Source of the DNA: Mesorhizobium loti
GTDB lineage: Bacteria > Pseudomonadota > Alphaproteobacteria > Rhizobiales > Rhizobiaceae
DNA length: 64,000 nt
Assembly (NCBI RefSeq): GCF_002858745.1
Contig: NZ_PJRO01000006.1
Coordinates: 248,001-312,000, forward strand
Reading direction: 5' to 3'
Below are positions 28,059 through 39,549 of the stretch, in pieces. Both the position numbers and the translations under genes were made by a program. The notes under the pieces are model-generated. The model was not told the DNA's origin, did not search any database, and worked only from the letters and a program-made list of their open reading frames with translations. Within the stretch, counting starts at the first letter, position 1; every line of letters starts with the position of its first letter.

Positions 28059-29950
28059 TGGATCTGCTGGGCCTGCTCGATCGCCACCTGATCGACCTTG
28101 ACGCTGAATTGCAACTGCAATTGTGCAACCAGTTCTTCCAGCAGGTCGTCGGACATGCCGGATGCGAAGGACTTCTTCACATCGTCGGGAACTGCCGAGG
28201 CATCGGCGCCAGCCGGTTCGAACACTTCAGCAACCTTGAACAGGATCTTTGCGGTGCCTGTCGGGGCCGAGACGACGCCAGAACCGCCTTCGGCGACAGC
28301 AAAGGCCGCCGCCGTGCCTTCCTTGCCGAAATCAGCGTCGTCAGCCTCGCGCTTGAGGCCGCGCTTGGTCTGCTTTTCAAGCTTGAGTTCGCCGGCGACG
28401 GTGTCGAGGGTGGCTCCTGCCTTGACGCGCTTCTCAAGTTCCTCGGCCTTGGCGGCAAGCCGCTTCTCGGCCTCGGCCTCGGTCCAGTCGGCGACCACTT
28501 TCTGGCGCACCTCGTCCAGTGTGCGGTCACGGGCAGGGGTGATGCCGTTCAGTTCATAAAAGACATAGCCATTGTCAGCTGTGGTCAGGCCTTCATTCTC
28601 GATGCCCTGTTCGGCGTCGAAGACGGCGCGGATGAGCGATACCGATTCCGGCAGGCCGGTGACGACCGTGCCGTCAGGGCGCTGGCCAGTGCGGTCGATG
28701 GCCTCGATAGGGATCACCTTGAGTTTCAGCTTTTCGGCGCTTTCCTGCATGGTCGAGCCGCCAGCGCGGGCGTCTTCATAAGAGTCATGCGTGTCGAGCA
28801 GGATGCGGCTTGCTTCGTTGACAGCCAGTTCCTTGCGGATCTGTTCGGTTACTTCGGTGGCCGGCTTCACCACTTCCGGCTTGATCTCAGTGACACGAAG
28901 CAGCACCGGGCCGAAAGCGCCCTTGACGACTGGACTCACCTCGTTGGCCTTGAGGGCAAATGCAGCTTCCGCGACGGCCTTGTCGGCTATCTTGTCCTTG
29001 GCCAGCGTGCCGAGCAGTGTGTCGGCCTGGTTCTTGCCTTCAGCTGTCACCAGCTTGTCGAAGGTCGCGCCGCTCCGCAGCGAATCGAACGCAGCGGTTG
29101 CTGCTTCCGGCGACTTGAAGACGAGCTGTTCGATGGTGCGTGTTTCAGGCGTCGTGTAGCGGGCCTTGTTCTTCTCGTAGTCGTCCTTGATCTGCTGCTC
29201 GGTTACCGCCGAGAGATCCATGATGTCTTCCGGCTCAAGGCGGACATAGGAGAACTTGCGGTATTCAGGGGCGGCATATTTCTTCTTGTTGGCTTCGAAA
29301 TAGCTCGTCAGGTCGCTGTCAGACGGCGCCGGGATCGGCTCGACCTGGGACTTCGGCAAAACCAGATAGTCGATGGTGCGGTCCTCGCCTCGGTAGAGCG
29401 CAACCGCCTTGAGGAATGTATCCGGCGCCTTCATGCCGTCGGATACGGCTTCGACGATCTGCTGGCGCGTCGCCACCTGCACACGGTTCTTCAGGTAGTC
29501 TTCCGGGCGCATGCCGATCTGGCGCAGCACGTAGTCGAAGAGGCGGCGGTCGAACTGGCCGTTTCCGCCCTTGAAGGCGGGGTCTTCGCGGGTGAGTTCG
29601 GCGACACGGTCCTCGGAGAGACCGAGGCCAAGCTTGCGGGCCTGCTCGTCCAGCACGGCACCGGAAACCAGCTGAACCAGCACGCGGTTGTCGATGCCGA
29701 GCGCCTTGGCCTGCTCTCGCGTCAGTCGCTGGCCGAACTGCTGCGACATGACGTTGAGTTCGCGATCAAAGGCAAGTCGGTATTCGGTGACCGAGACGGA
29801 GGTGCCGCCGGTATTCAGCACGCTATGGTGCCCCGCGATCGTGCCCATCATGCGGCTGGAAATACCCCAGACGGCGAAGCTGATCACCAAGAGGGAGAGC
29901 AGGGCTTTCGCGACCCAGGTTCCCGCCGCGCTTCGCAATGTAGAGAGCAT
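28055..29950 (-). CDS. Peptidylprolyl isomerase of the SurA/PpiD type
   Basis: A 631-residue membrane-anchored periplasmic chaperone. One N-terminal membrane helix ([21 protein letters not shown], about 13-31) is followed by a SurA-N-like helical region with [21 protein letters not shown] parvulin-type PPIC domain lies near the middle (residues about 255-360, with [21 protein letters not shown] and [11 protein letters not shown]), with further helices to the end. This matches PpiD, which helps newly exported proteins fold near SecYEG. The frame is open to 29983; the ATG at 29950 is preferred since it gives the anchor directly. It heads the operon with trpDC and moaC-moeA and is divergent from tpiA. 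Confidence 0.88.
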   Translation of the reverse strand: MLSTLRSAAGTWVAKALLSLLVISFAVWGISSRMMGTIAGHHSVLNTGGTSVSVTEYRLAFDRELNVMSQQFGQRLTREQAKALGIDNRVLVQLVSGAVLDEQARKLGLGLSEDRVAELTREDPAFKGGNGQFDRRLFDYVLRQIGMRPEDYLKNRVQVATRQQIVEAVSDGMKAPDTFLKAVALYRGEDRTIDYLVLPKSQVEPIPAPSDSDLTSYFEANKKKYAAPEYRKFSYVRLEPEDIMDLSAVTEQQIKDDYEKNKARYTTPETRTIEQLVFKSPEAATAAFDSLRSGATFDKLVTAEGKNQADTLLGTLAKDKIADKAVAEAAFALKANEVSPVVKGAFGPVLLRVTEIKPEVVKPATEVTEQIRKELAVNEASRILLDTHDSYEDARAGGSTMQESAEKLKLKVIPIEAIDRTGQRPDGTVVTGLPESVSLIRAVFDAEQGIENEGLTTADNGYVFYELNGITPARDRTLDEVRQKVVADWTEAEAEKRLAAKAEELEKRVKAGATLDTVAGELKLEKQTKRGLKREADDADFGKEGTAAAFAVAEGGSGVVSAPTGTAKILFKVAEVFEPAGADASAVPDDVKKSFASGMSDDLLEELVAQLQLQFSVKVDQVAIEQAQQIQ

Positions 29951-30068
29951 GATGTTGTCCGTATTGAAGTAAGCCAAGCGCAATAGCGTCCTTCAAGCCT
30001 ACTGTCGATTGCTTTGTGGCCTGTTTTTGATAGGGAAGGCTCGGACAGAACGATCGGAGAACCGCAGA

Positions 30069-30836
30069 ATGACGCCAGGTATACGTCCCCTCGTGGCAGG
30101 CAACTGGAAGATGAACGGGACCGGCGCCGCGCTTGGCGAACTGCGTGCGATCGGCCATGGTTTCATGAGCGGCCTCGACGCGGAAACCGATGCGCTTATC
30201 TGTGTCCCGTCGACCCTGTTGTCGCGCGCTTCCGAAACGGTCGCTGGCACTCCGGTCAAGGTTGGCGGCGAGGATTGCCACGCCAATGAGAATGGTGCGC
30301 ATACCGGTGACATTTCGGCTGAGATGTTGAAGGACGCCGGCGCCAGTCATGTTATCGTCGGTCATTCCGAACGTCGCACCGACCATGGTGAGGATGATGC
30401 GACGGTCCATGCCAAGGCGGAAGCCGCCTGGCGCGCAGGTATCGTCGCTATCATCTGCATCGGCGAGACCAGGGAGCAGCGCGAACAGGGCGCTACACTC
30501 GACGTGCTGTCGCGCCAGATCGCCGGCTCGGTGCCGGCAAGTGCCACGGCTGTCAACGCTGTCCTGGCCTACGAGCCGGTCTGGGCGATCGGTACGGGAT
30601 TGACGCCGACGGTCGCCGATGTGGGGCAAGCGCACGCCCACATCCGCACCAAACTCGCCGAAAAACTCGGGGCAACCGAGGCGGGGAGGATCCGCATCCT
30701 TTATGGCGGTTCGGTCAAGCCTTCCAATGCCGTCGAATTGCTGGGTGTTGCCAATGTCGACGGCGCGCTGGTCGGCGGCGCCAGCCTGAAAGCGGCCGAT
30801 TTTCTCGGCATCGCAGAGGCGTATCGGAACCTCTGA
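30069..30836 (+). CDS. tpiA: Triose-phosphate isomerase
   Basis: Interconverts dihydroxyacetone phosphate and glyceraldehyde 3-phosphate. The 255-residue TIM barrel has Asn12 and Lys14 (AGNWKMNG), electrophile His99 (VIVGHSERR), catalytic Glu169 ([11 protein letters not shown]) and the phosphate loop LYGGSVKP. All active-site residues are intact. The frame is open 20 codons upstream, but [13 protein letters not shown] is the family start. It is divergent from the ppiD-like gene with 118 bases between, and secG follows 141 bases later, the usual rhizobial order. Confidence 0.97.
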   Translation: MTPGIRPLVAGNWKMNGTGAALGELRAIGHGFMSGLDAETDALICVPSTLLSRASETVAGTPVKVGGEDCHANENGAHTGDISAEMLKDAGASHVIVGHSERRTDHGEDDATVHAKAEAAWRAGIVAIICIGETREQREQGATLDVLSRQIAGSVPASATAVNAVLAYEPVWAIGTGLTPTVADVGQAHAHIRTKLAEKLGATEAGRIRILYGGSVKPSNAVELLGVANVDGALVGGASLKAADFLGIAEAYRNL

Positions 30837-30977
30837 GGAACCCGTCGGCGGTTGCAAAGGCAACCCCGATCCCCATATTCGGGTGCCGGGCTTGGAAATG
30901 CCACGAAAGCATTGTATGAGCCGCCACCTGTTCACCGGTCGCCACTGGTGTCCGTGCCAGTTTTGCCAAGGTAGACA

Positions 30978-31445
30978 ATGCAAACCGTCCTGATCGTCAT
31001 CCATCTCATGATCGTGCTCGCGCTTGTCGGCGTGGTGCTTCTGCAACGCTCGGAAGGTGGTGGTCTTGGCATCGGCGGTGGTTCGGGTTTCATGACAGCG
31101 CGTGGCGCTGCCAACGCGCTGACGCGCGCGACTGCAATCCTTGCTGCGGCCTTCTTCGCCACCTCGCTTGTTCTTTCGATCTCTGCCCGTTACGGCGGCA
31201 AGCCGACAGATTTCCTGGATCGTACGCCAACTACACAGCAGACCGGCGGTAAGGGGGTTCTTGATCAGCTTCCGGGCAATGTGACGCCGGCTGCACCTGC
31301 TGGCACCCAGACCCCGCCCTCGGGTGATGCCGCCGCCAAGCCGCAGCCGACGCCGCCGGCCAACGGTACCGCCACTCCCGCGACCAACGGCGCGACGGCT
31401 CCTGCAACGCAGCAGCCCGCCCAGCCGCAGGTTCCAAATCAGTAA
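30978..31445 (+). CDS. secG: Preprotein translocase subunit SecG
   Basis: Small subunit of the SecYEG channel. The 155-residue protein has two membrane helices (LIVIHLMIVLALVGVVLLQ and ATAILAAAFFATSLVLSI) around the conserved loop QRSEGGGLGIGGGSGFMTARG. Beyond about residue 75 it carries an unusually long low-complexity tail of roughly 80 residues rich in Pro, Ala, Thr and Gln, which would lie free of the membrane. E. coli SecG is about 110 residues. A terminator follows. Confidence 0.94.
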   Translation: MQTVLIVIHLMIVLALVGVVLLQRSEGGGLGIGGGSGFMTARGAANALTRATAILAAAFFATSLVLSISARYGGKPTDFLDRTPTTQQTGGKGVLDQLPGNVTPAAPAGTQTPPSGDAAAKPQPTPPANGTATPATNGATAPATQQPAQPQVPNQ

Positions 31446-31476
31446 GGCATCTCCGCCTCGTTGCCTCCTTTACGAG

Positions 31477-31511
31477 CGCCCCGCCAGGCCACACGGTCCG
31501 GCGGGCGTTTT
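31477..31511 (+). terminator. Terminator downstream of secG
   Basis: A GC-rich imperfect stem (cgccccgcc...ggcgggcg, with one bulge) followed by TTTTCGTTT, about 30 bases after the secG stop. Confidence 0.75.
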
Positions 31512-31610
31512 CGTTTGCAGGCGACTTGTCCGCGGGGCGTAAGCCTTTAGAGCATCTATCCATGGCCATCGCTACCCGCTAGGTTTCCCGGAATTTTAAG
31601 GGAGACGGAA

Positions 31611-31994
31611 ATGCCAAGCAGCGTCAAGGACATGATGGCGGCAGCCAACGCGGCGGTGGCGAAGATCACGGCGGATGAAGCCAGAAAACTGATAGCCGGC
31701 GAAAATGCCCTGGTCGTCGATGTGCGTGATGCACCGGAAGTTTTGGCCAGCGGCAAGGTCAAAGGCGCCGTCAACATCTCGCGCGGGATGCTGGAGTTCC
31801 GCGCAGACGCCGACACGCCCTATCACAATGCCGAACTTCGCAAGGACCGGCCGATCATCCTCTATTGCGCTTCCGGAGGGCGCTCAGCGCTGAGCGGCAG
31901 GGTGCTCAAGGATATGGGCTATCAGAAGGTCTATAATCTCGGCGGCTTTAAGGATTGGGCCGAAGGCGGTGGCGAGATCGAACCGGCTGCATAG
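31611..31994 (+). CDS. Rhodanese-like domain protein
   Basis: A 127-residue single-domain rhodanese. It shows the N-terminal ITADEARKLIAGENALVVDVRD, HxxGAVNISRG-type segment (GKVKGAVNISRGM) and the active-site loop YCASGGRSAL with Cys86, followed by LKDMGYQKVYNLGGFKDW. A cysteine in the loop means sulfur-transfer activity is possible. Substrate unknown. A GGGAG Shine-Dalgarno precedes the ATG. It lies between secG and pyrG with other accessory genes and has no obvious partner. Confidence 0.9.
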   Translation: MPSSVKDMMAAANAAVAKITADEARKLIAGENALVVDVRDAPEVLASGKVKGAVNISRGMLEFRADADTPYHNAELRKDRPIILYCASGGRSALSGRVLKDMGYQKVYNLGGFKDWAEGGGEIEPAA

Positions 31995-32102
31995 GTCGTC
32001 AACCGGCAAGCCTTGGTGCGGCGATCCGCATGAAATTGATCGACCTTCGTCGGAATCGCCGTTCATCGCGCGTCCTTGGTGAAACCACTCGGGAGACGAA
32101 AG

Positions 32103-32381
32103 ATGGGACAAAATCTCGACACGTCCTTTGATGCGCAAATACAGAAGAGCTCGGCCGCAGGCGGCTGGACCTACGTCATCTGGCCGCATTCGGCCGCATT
32201 CTTTGGGACGAGGGGGCTGGTGAAGGTTCGTGCGACCGTTGATGGCGTCGCATTCCAGGGCTCCTTCATGGCGCTTGGCGACGGCAATCACAAACTGCCG
32301 CTCAAAGCCGACCTTCTGAAGACGATCGACAAGCACGCCGGTGATCGGGTTTCGATCACGCTCACCGAACGTCTGAAGTAA
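32103..32381 (+). CDS. DUF1905 domain-containing protein
   Basis: A 92-residue protein matching the DUF1905 pattern: [65 protein letters not shown] and a final [11 protein letters not shown]. The fold is a small beta barrel and no function is established. A start nine codons upstream (32076) is possible; GGGAGACG before 32103 favours the one given. It lies on the same strand as the rhodanese gene, 108 bases downstream. Confidence 0.85.
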   Translation: MGQNLDTSFDAQIQKSSAAGGWTYVIWPHSAAFFGTRGLVKVRATVDGVAFQGSFMALGDGNHKLPLKADLLKTIDKHAGDRVSITLTERLK

Positions 32382-32662
32382 ACCGGGGCGCGCGTTGATC
32401 GAAGGAGATCGTGGCTGTTCCGATTGGGCACAGTCGCAGGCCAAGTAACAGCCTACCTAGCACAGTAACACCATTACGTGTTGTTCCTGGAACACAGTTG
32501 CCGCAAATGCGGCGCATTCACGAAGATTCGATCTGGTACTGCGGGTAAATGCGCTTGAGCGGCTACAGGCTATTCGATTATAGCGAAATTGCGGCAATTG
32601 AGGCACCTTGAGGGCGCCTCCTGTTGCTGTGGGCAACACATTCTTCTGGACGGAACTTCGCC

Positions 32663-33787
32663 ATGCGGCTTCGCAGTTTCATTCTCGTCGGCCTTTGCGC
32701 CGCGCTCACCATCGGTGCGCCTGCCTATGCGGCGGCACCGGCCAATCCGAAGGCAACCAAGGCCGACACCGCCAAACCCAAAAGCGCGGCTGTCGAGCTG
32801 AAGCAGCTCAAGAAGAAAAAGAAACCGACAGATGCGGACCTCGGGCGCATCCAGGATCTGGAAAAGCAGGTTGTGATCGAGCGTCAGCTCGCCAAGGAAA
32901 AGGCGCTCGAGGCTCGCAAGATGGCGATGCGCGAAGCTGCCAAAGCCAAGGCTGAAGCCGCTCGCCAGGAATTCCTGACCAAGAAGGGCCAGAAGCCGGT
33001 TATCCAATCGGCTGAGCCCGCCGAGGATGCCAGACAGGCGAAGAAACTCGTCAAGCTCGAGCTTGCCAAGCCGGTCGAGCCGGTGCCAGCGGTTGTCGAA
33101 GAGCCGCTGACGGCAGAGGCTGTCGATGTTGTTGCCAACGGCAACAATGGCGAGCTGCGCAGTGAGTCGCGCACCGGTGAAACCCGGCCACGCACCGACA
33201 ATGGCCTGTTCGCCGGCCTCTTCGGCGGCAACTCCGGCGGATCCTCGATGTCCATGCTGCCGCAGACGCGTGCGCTGGACGCCGTGATGGACAAGAAGTC
33301 GGTCAAGAAGCCATTCAAGGTGAAGCCGGAATACGAGCCGCAGGAAGTGGTGTTCTCCGGTTACGAACCAGGCACCATCGTCATCAACACGGCAGAACGC
33401 CGTCTCTATCTGGTTGAGTCCTGGTCCACGGCTCGCCGCTACGCGATTGCAGTCGGCAAGGACGGCTTGCAGTACAAGGGCGACACCACTGTCGGCGACA
33501 AGCAGGAATGGCCGCGGTGGATTCCCACCAAGGACATGCAGGAACGCGAGCCGAAGAAGTACGGCCAGTACAAGGACGGCATGCCCGGCGGTGGCCAGAA
33601 CCCACTCGGCGCGCGCGCCATCTATCTCTATGACGGCAAGAAAGACACGCATCTGCGTATCCATGGCACCATCGCTCCGCAGACGATCGGCACCAGCTCC
33701 TCCAATGGCTGCTTCCGTATGATCAACGATCACGTCATTGAGCTGTACAAGCGCGTCAAGATGGGCACCAAGGTCGTCGTCCTGTAA
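32663..33787 (+). CDS. L,D-transpeptidase (YkuD family)
   Basis: A 374-residue exported enzyme likely to make 3-3 peptidoglycan cross-links or attach proteins to the wall. The signal peptide ends near APAYA (about residue 23). A Lys/Ala/Glu-rich region at 25-130, probably coiled coil, follows, then a linker. The YkuD catalytic domain spans about 225-374 (GTIVINTAERRLYLVE; HLRIHGTIAPQTIG; SSSNGCFRM with Cys350). All catalytic residues are present. The ATG at 32663 is preferred over 32624 because it starts the signal peptide. A strong terminator follows. Confidence 0.93.
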   Translation: MRLRSFILVGLCAALTIGAPAYAAAPANPKATKADTAKPKSAAVELKQLKKKKKPTDADLGRIQDLEKQVVIERQLAKEKALEARKMAMREAAKAKAEAARQEFLTKKGQKPVIQSAEPAEDARQAKKLVKLELAKPVEPVPAVVEEPLTAEAVDVVANGNNGELRSESRTGETRPRTDNGLFAGLFGGNSGGSSMSMLPQTRALDAVMDKKSVKKPFKVKPEYEPQEVVFSGYEPGTIVINTAERRLYLVESWSTARRYAIAVGKDGLQYKGDTTVGDKQEWPRWIPTKDMQEREPKKYGQYKDGMPGGGQNPLGARAIYLYDGKKDTHLRIHGTIAPQTIGTSSSNGCFRMINDHVIELYKRVKMGTKVVVL

Positions 33788-33810
33788 CGTGGTACGAACA
33801 AATGGCGGAA

Positions 33811-33840
33811 GGGCCGGCTCCAGCCGGCCCTTTTGTTTTG
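33811..33840 (+). terminator. Terminator of the L,D-transpeptidase gene
   Basis: A stem of nine base pairs (gggccggct with agccggccc) and 2-base loop, followed by TTTTGTTTTG, 24 bases after the stop codon. Confidence 0.9.
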
Positions 33841-33858
33841 GCCGCACCCGGCCATGCG

Positions 33859-33957
33859 CAATTCCAGGAAAAGTGTGTAACGGTTTTCCGTCCGGAATTG
33901 CGTAAAAACAAAAAGTTGGAGCGTTTCCGCGTTTCCGTGAAGAACGGAAACGCTCTA
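33859..33957 (-). repeat. 99-bp intergenic repeat, copy B (inverted relative to copy A)
   Basis: The reverse complement of this segment matches 13742-13840 almost base for base (one substitution, two single-base length differences). It lies between the L,D-transpeptidase terminator and pyrG and keeps the same two hairpins. Flanking sequences outside the 99 bases differ, so the ends are well defined (caattccagg at one end, cgctcta at the other). Confidence 0.85.
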
Positions 33958-33970
33958 ATGAGTACTTCCG

Positions 33971-33998
33971 GGAAAAAACCACGCGCGGCGGTTTTTCC
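33971..33998. terminator. A/T-tailed hairpin upstream of pyrG
   Basis: ggaaaaaacc pairs with ggtttttcc across a short GC-rich loop, giving a stem with A-rich and T-rich arms, as in a bidirectional terminator. It follows repeat copy B and lies 41 bases before the pyrG start. Confidence 0.4.
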
Positions 33999-34026
33999 AC
34001 TGGCGGAATCGATCAGGCCGCGCTAA

Positions 34027-35667
<1,641 letters not shown>

Positions 35668-35682
35668 GCTAGGGGCAGGGCA

Positions 35683-36222
35683 GTGCGGACCTATATTGCG
35701 CTGCTCTATTCCATTGTGCTCACGCCGCAGCGCCGCGTGGTGATGGCCGATCTCAAGGCAATGGCCGAAGCCTGTGGTTTTACCAACACGCGCACGCTCG
35801 CTGCCAGCGGCAACCTGGTGTTCGATGCGCCGGCAACGCCAATAGGCGAACTGGAGAACCAGCTGGAGGCTAGTTTTCCGCAGACCTTCGGTCGGCATGT
35901 CGACATCATCGTGCGCGATGCGGCCGGCTGGCCAGCGTTCGCGGCAAGCAATCCGTTTCCGAAAGAGTCTGCCGAGACGGCGGACCAGGTTGCTGTCCGC
36001 GTCATGCGTCAACCGGTGCCGGAAGCTGCACTCGAGACGCTGAAACCTTATGCGGCGCCAGACGAGAAGATCGCACTGGTGAACGGTGACATCTGGATCG
36101 TCTTTTCACGGGAAAGGCCGAATTCGCGCCTGCTTGGTGCCGTCGGTCACAAAAGGCTCGGCATCGGCACCTCGCGCAACTGGAACACGGTGCGCAAGCT
36201 GGCCGAAATGGTACAGGCGTAA
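35683..36222 (+). CDS. DUF1697 domain-containing protein
   Basis: A 179-residue cytoplasmic protein of the DUF1697 family: TYIALLYSIVLTPQRRVVMADLKAMAEACGF, LAASGNLVFDAP, then a central KESAETADQVAVRVMR and a terminal LGIGTSRNWNTVRKLAEM in outline. The start is a GTG at 35683, 15 bases after pyrG, so it may be co-transcribed. The usual family opening is M..YVALLRGINVGG; here the second half of that motif has diverged (YSIVLTPQRR). Function unknown. Confidence 0.85.
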   Translation: MRTYIALLYSIVLTPQRRVVMADLKAMAEACGFTNTRTLAASGNLVFDAPATPIGELENQLEASFPQTFGRHVDIIVRDAAGWPAFAASNPFPKESAETADQVAVRVMRQPVPEAALETLKPYAAPDEKIALVNGDIWIVFSRERPNSRLLGAVGHKRLGIGTSRNWNTVRKLAEMVQA

Positions 36223-36293
36223 ATTTGGACTTACCTTCGAGTTTTGAAAATACGCGCGCGCCCTTGTGTGACGCGCCCGCAGGTTTTGATGCG

Positions 36294-37742
36294 TCAGGCC
36301 CTTGCCGGTACGCGGACCGAGGCCGAGCGTAGGACGTAGTAGAGGATGCCGGCGATCGCGACACCGAAGAACCAGCCATAGACACCCCACCAGGTCGGTA
36401 GCCAGTTGGTGAAGTTGGGCAGGATCGACGAGAAAATCGCGCCGATGCCAGCGGCGATGAAGGCGTTGACATGCCAGCCGCCCTGGAACCGGAATTCTCC
36501 GTCCTCACGGTAGAGCGCTTCGACGTCAACCTCACCTTTGCGGATCAGGTAATAGTCGACCATCATCACGCCGAAGATCGGCCCCATGGTGGCGCCGATG
36601 ATGCCGACGAAGGATGCGGCACTGCCTTCCCAGGGCGCGAACGGGTAGAGCACAAGGGCGATCAGGGCTGCGATGTAACCTCCCTTCTTGAAGTCGATCT
36701 GCTTCGGGAAGACGTTGGCGAAGTCGAAGGCCGGAGAGACGAAGTTCGCCACTACATTGATGCCAAGCGTGGCCACCGCGAAGGTGAGTGCTGCCAGCAG
36801 TGCCAGGAACCAGCTGTCGAACTTGGCCGAGATCTGGTCGGGATGCAGCAGCACTTCGCCGTAGACATCATAGGCCGCAATGGTAGTCACACCTGCAACC
36901 AATGAGAATAGGATGAGGTTGACCGGCAGCCCCCAGATGTTGCCCTTGCGCAAGGCGGCCTTGTCTGGAGCGTAACGGGCGAAGTCGCAGAAATTGAGAT
37001 AAAGCGCCGAGAAGTAAGTGACCCAGATAGCGGCGACACCGAACAGCGCCGTCCAGGAACCTGGATCGCCCGGAATGCCTGCGTCCTTGGTTTTTTCGCG
37101 CAAGACATCGAGCGGAATGTCGCTGGTGAAGGCGAATTTCCCCGACTTTACACAGAGATAGACGGCCAAGATCAGCATCATCACCCAAACCGCTGGCCCA
37201 GCCCAATCCTGGAATCGGCGTACCGTCTCCATGCCCTTCTGGATGATGAGCAACTGCAATGCCCAGATCACGACGAAGCAGATCACTTCCAGTGTTGAAT
37301 GGCCAAGCATGTGGCTGTTCTGATGGAAGGCGAGCATGCCTTCGTTGCGGATGAGCAGCGCGACGATGGCGCCGGAGGCCGCGGCAGTCTGCGCGCCGTA
37401 CCAGAAACAGGCGACGATGGCACGCACCAGCGCCGGTATGTTGGCGCCCCAGATACCAAAGGACGCACGCGCCAGAACCGGATAGGGCACACCGGTCTTG
37501 ACCCCGGCGTAGCCGACCATGTTCATCAGCGCATAGATGATGAGCGAGCCGATACCGATCGCGACGATGAAATTGAGGAAGCCGCCGCAGAACAGAAACA
37601 GGCTGGCGGCAAGATAGTAGCCCCAAAGGCTGTGGACGTCGGAAGTCCAGACGTTGAAGATCGAAAACGGTCCCCAGTTGCGGACCTTGGCAGGTGCAAG
37701 ATCCTCATTGTAGAGATTGGGCGAAGCGCCAGGTATGGTCAT
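36294..37742 (-). CDS. NCS1 family nucleobase:cation symporter
   Basis: A 482-residue inner-membrane transporter with about 12 helices, of the nucleobase-cation-symport-1 family (Mhp1/allantoin/cytosine permease type). Landmarks are the N-terminal YNEDLAPAKVRNWGPFSIFNVWTSD, SFGIWGANIPALVRAIVACFWYGAQ, FCDFARYAPDK and the C-terminal PIFGVMMVDYYLIRKGEVDVEALY. These fit the bacterial branch importing hydantoins, allantoin or purines. The precise substrate cannot be told. No catabolic genes are adjacent. No clear Shine-Dalgarno beyond a GAGGGGAC just upstream of the ATG (gaggggactaat). Confidence 0.92.
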   Translation of the reverse strand: MTIPGASPNLYNEDLAPAKVRNWGPFSIFNVWTSDVHSLWGYYLAASLFLFCGGFLNFIVAIGIGSLIIYALMNMVGYAGVKTGVPYPVLARASFGIWGANIPALVRAIVACFWYGAQTAAASGAIVALLIRNEGMLAFHQNSHMLGHSTLEVICFVVIWALQLLIIQKGMETVRRFQDWAGPAVWVMMLILAVYLCVKSGKFAFTSDIPLDVLREKTKDAGIPGDPGSWTALFGVAAIWVTYFSALYLNFCDFARYAPDKAALRKGNIWGLPVNLILFSLVAGVTTIAAYDVYGEVLLHPDQISAKFDSWFLALLAALTFAVATLGINVVANFVSPAFDFANVFPKQIDFKKGGYIAALIALVLYPFAPWEGSAASFVGIIGATMGPIFGVMMVDYYLIRKGEVDVEALYREDGEFRFQGGWHVNAFIAAGIGAIFSSILPNFTNWLPTWWGVYGWFFGVAIAGILYYVLRSASVRVPARA

Positions 37743-37934
37743 ATTAGTCCCCTCTTCATGACCTTATTTTTTGGGCGGGAAGGTTATGCCTGCCGCAGGG
37801 GAAGGGGAAGAAACCAATTTGCCGGTTTTCCCGAAAAAGACATTCAACAAGAAAAGGGCTTCTCGCAGGGCGATTCAGTTTTGAGTGCCTTGAGGACGCT
37901 GAGTCGGTGTTCGGAGCCGCCTGGGAGAAAGCGG

Positions 37935-38447
37935 ATGATGGTTGCGCGAAACGGTCCAGTGACGCTGGATACCTGGTCGTCCAGCGATGTCGACATTCTC
38001 GAACGCTGCAACACGCCGGAAGCCAAACGCTACGTCGGCGGGCCGGAAACGCCGGAAAAGCTGCTTGATCGTCATCAGCGTTATCTGGACAAGGCTATTC
38101 CCGGCGAAATCCGGATGTTCCGCATTTCCTGTGACGGACTTGGTGCCGGATCGATCGGCTATTGGGAACGGGCGTGGCACGGCGGCCTTGTCTACGAAAC
38201 TGGCTGGGCGGTGGTGCCCGATCTGCAGGGGCGCGGTATCGCAGGTCAGGCTGCGGCACTGTTGATCGAGGTGCTGCTTGGCGAGCGCCGGCACCGCTAC
38301 CTGCACGCCTTTCCCGCATCGGACAATCCCGCCTCCAATGCGATCTGCCGCAAGCTTGGCTTCGAGTTGATGGGCGAATGCGACTTCGAGTATCCGCCGG
38401 GCAACATGATGCGCAGCAGTGACTGGCGACTTGATCTGCAGGCGTGA
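37935..38447 (+). CDS. GNAT family N-acetyltransferase
   Basis: A 170-residue acetyltransferase of the GNAT fold. It shows a GSIGYWERAWHGGLVYETGWAVVPDLQGRG core in outline (strand 4 and the acetyl-CoA loop, with QGRGIAGQA), then NPASNAICRKLGFELMGE, the usual C-terminal helix-strand. The substrate is unknown. Two ATG codons adjoin (37935, 37938) and the frame is open far upstream because the complementary strand is coding; the given start follows GAGAAAG. It is divergent from the NCS1 gene. Confidence 0.88.
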   Translation: MMVARNGPVTLDTWSSSDVDILERCNTPEAKRYVGGPETPEKLLDRHQRYLDKAIPGEIRMFRISCDGLGAGSIGYWERAWHGGLVYETGWAVVPDLQGRGIAGQAAALLIEVLLGERRHRYLHAFPASDNPASNAICRKLGFELMGECDFEYPPGNMMRSSDWRLDLQA

Positions 38448-38515
38448 GTTTAACTTGCTGGTGGCCGACGACGGATCCTTCAGCCTCGGATTCGCGCGCT
38501 CGATCTATCCTGGTG

Positions 38516-39265
38516 TCACAACAGTGATCTTAAAGACATCTCCAACCCCAGCAGCAGCAAGCTGATCAGGAATATCCTGCGGAACAGCAGTGGGCTGATC
38601 TTGGCGCGCAAAACCTGTCCGAGCCACATGCCGGCAAGGGCGGGCACAACTGCAAGCGCCGAGAGTGCGAGGTTTTCGACCTGGAACGCTCCGCGTGCTC
38701 CCAGCCCGACGGCCAGAGCAATCGTCGAAACGGTGAACGACAGGCCCAGCGCCTGTACGAGATCGTCCTTTCCCAACCGAAGAGCCTGGAGATAGGGCAC
38801 GGCAGGAATGACAAATACGCCGGTGCCGCCGGTAATCAGGCCGGTAACCATGCCGACGAGCGGCGACAGCCAGGGTTCCAAACGCCTGCCGATGCCGAGT
38901 TGGTGCGCAAGCAGCGTGTAGCCGGAGTAGAGGACAAGCGCGCCGCCGAGTGCCGTGGTGGTCAGGTCGGTGTCGCCGTCGGCGAGCCACGCAGAGCCGA
39001 GCATCGTTCCCGCGACGATTGCCAGCATCATTGGCAAAAGTCGGCGTATGAGCGGACCGAAACTCGAACCCGCCAGAAGTTGCCAGACATTGGTGACAGA
39101 CGAGGGAATGATCAGCAAGTTTGCAGCCGCCAATGGCGAGATGAGGGCGCCCAGCACGCCCATCGCCACCGTTGGCAAGCCCATGCCGGTTACGCCCTTG
39201 ACGACACCGGCGGCGAAAAATGTCGCGGCGACGGTGGTGATGAAGGGAATTGAAAAATCAAACAC
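38516..39265 (-). CDS. TauE/SafE family membrane transporter
   Basis: A 249-residue membrane protein of the sulfite exporter TauE/SafE family with about seven to eight helices: FAAGVVKGVTGMGLPTVAMGVLG, LLIIPSSVTNVWQ, and a second repeat PLVGMVTGLITGGTGVFVIPAVPYLQALRLGKDDLVQALG in outline. The doubled G-T-G-x-P motifs are family hallmarks. Such proteins move sulfite, sulfoacetate or other anions. The substrate here is unknown. It is divergent from the VOC gene. Confidence 0.9.
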   Translation of the reverse strand: MFDFSIPFITTVAATFFAAGVVKGVTGMGLPTVAMGVLGALISPLAAANLLIIPSSVTNVWQLLAGSSFGPLIRRLLPMMLAIVAGTMLGSAWLADGDTDLTTTALGGALVLYSGYTLLAHQLGIGRRLEPWLSPLVGMVTGLITGGTGVFVIPAVPYLQALRLGKDDLVQALGLSFTVSTIALAVGLGARGAFQVENLALSALAVVPALAGMWLGQVLRAKISPLLFRRIFLISLLLLGLEMSLRSLL

Positions 39266-39549
39266 GGGGTGCGAGTTGCGATGTTTGCTTGAGCATTCCT
39301 ACGATCCTTTCGCCGACACTTTTGTTGCAATTCGACGACAGGCTTCGAAGTTAGCCGATCAGCTTGCCCAATGATTTGATTGTGATCGAAGCATGCGTGA
39401 CGCCATGGGCGTCGTTACGCAGCGACACATCTTCACTGCGCTGTCGACATCCGTCACGTGGCTGACGCAGGAACGTGGCAGGGGACTGCGAAGTCCAAAG
39501 AGCCATTTTTCTTGAACCGGCAGCCGGAATGATGCACACCGCCGCCAAC

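Noticed and set aside
28058..29986. A 642-codon plus-strand open frame antisense to the whole ppiD-like gene
   Set aside because: GC-rich codon bias leaves the opposite strand open. The minus-strand product has a membrane anchor and PPIase features, while the plus-strand product has no recognisable domain.
32382..32662. 281-base gap upstream of the L,D-transpeptidase gene
   Set aside because: Only short shadow frames and no clear inverted repeat or promoter could be supported.
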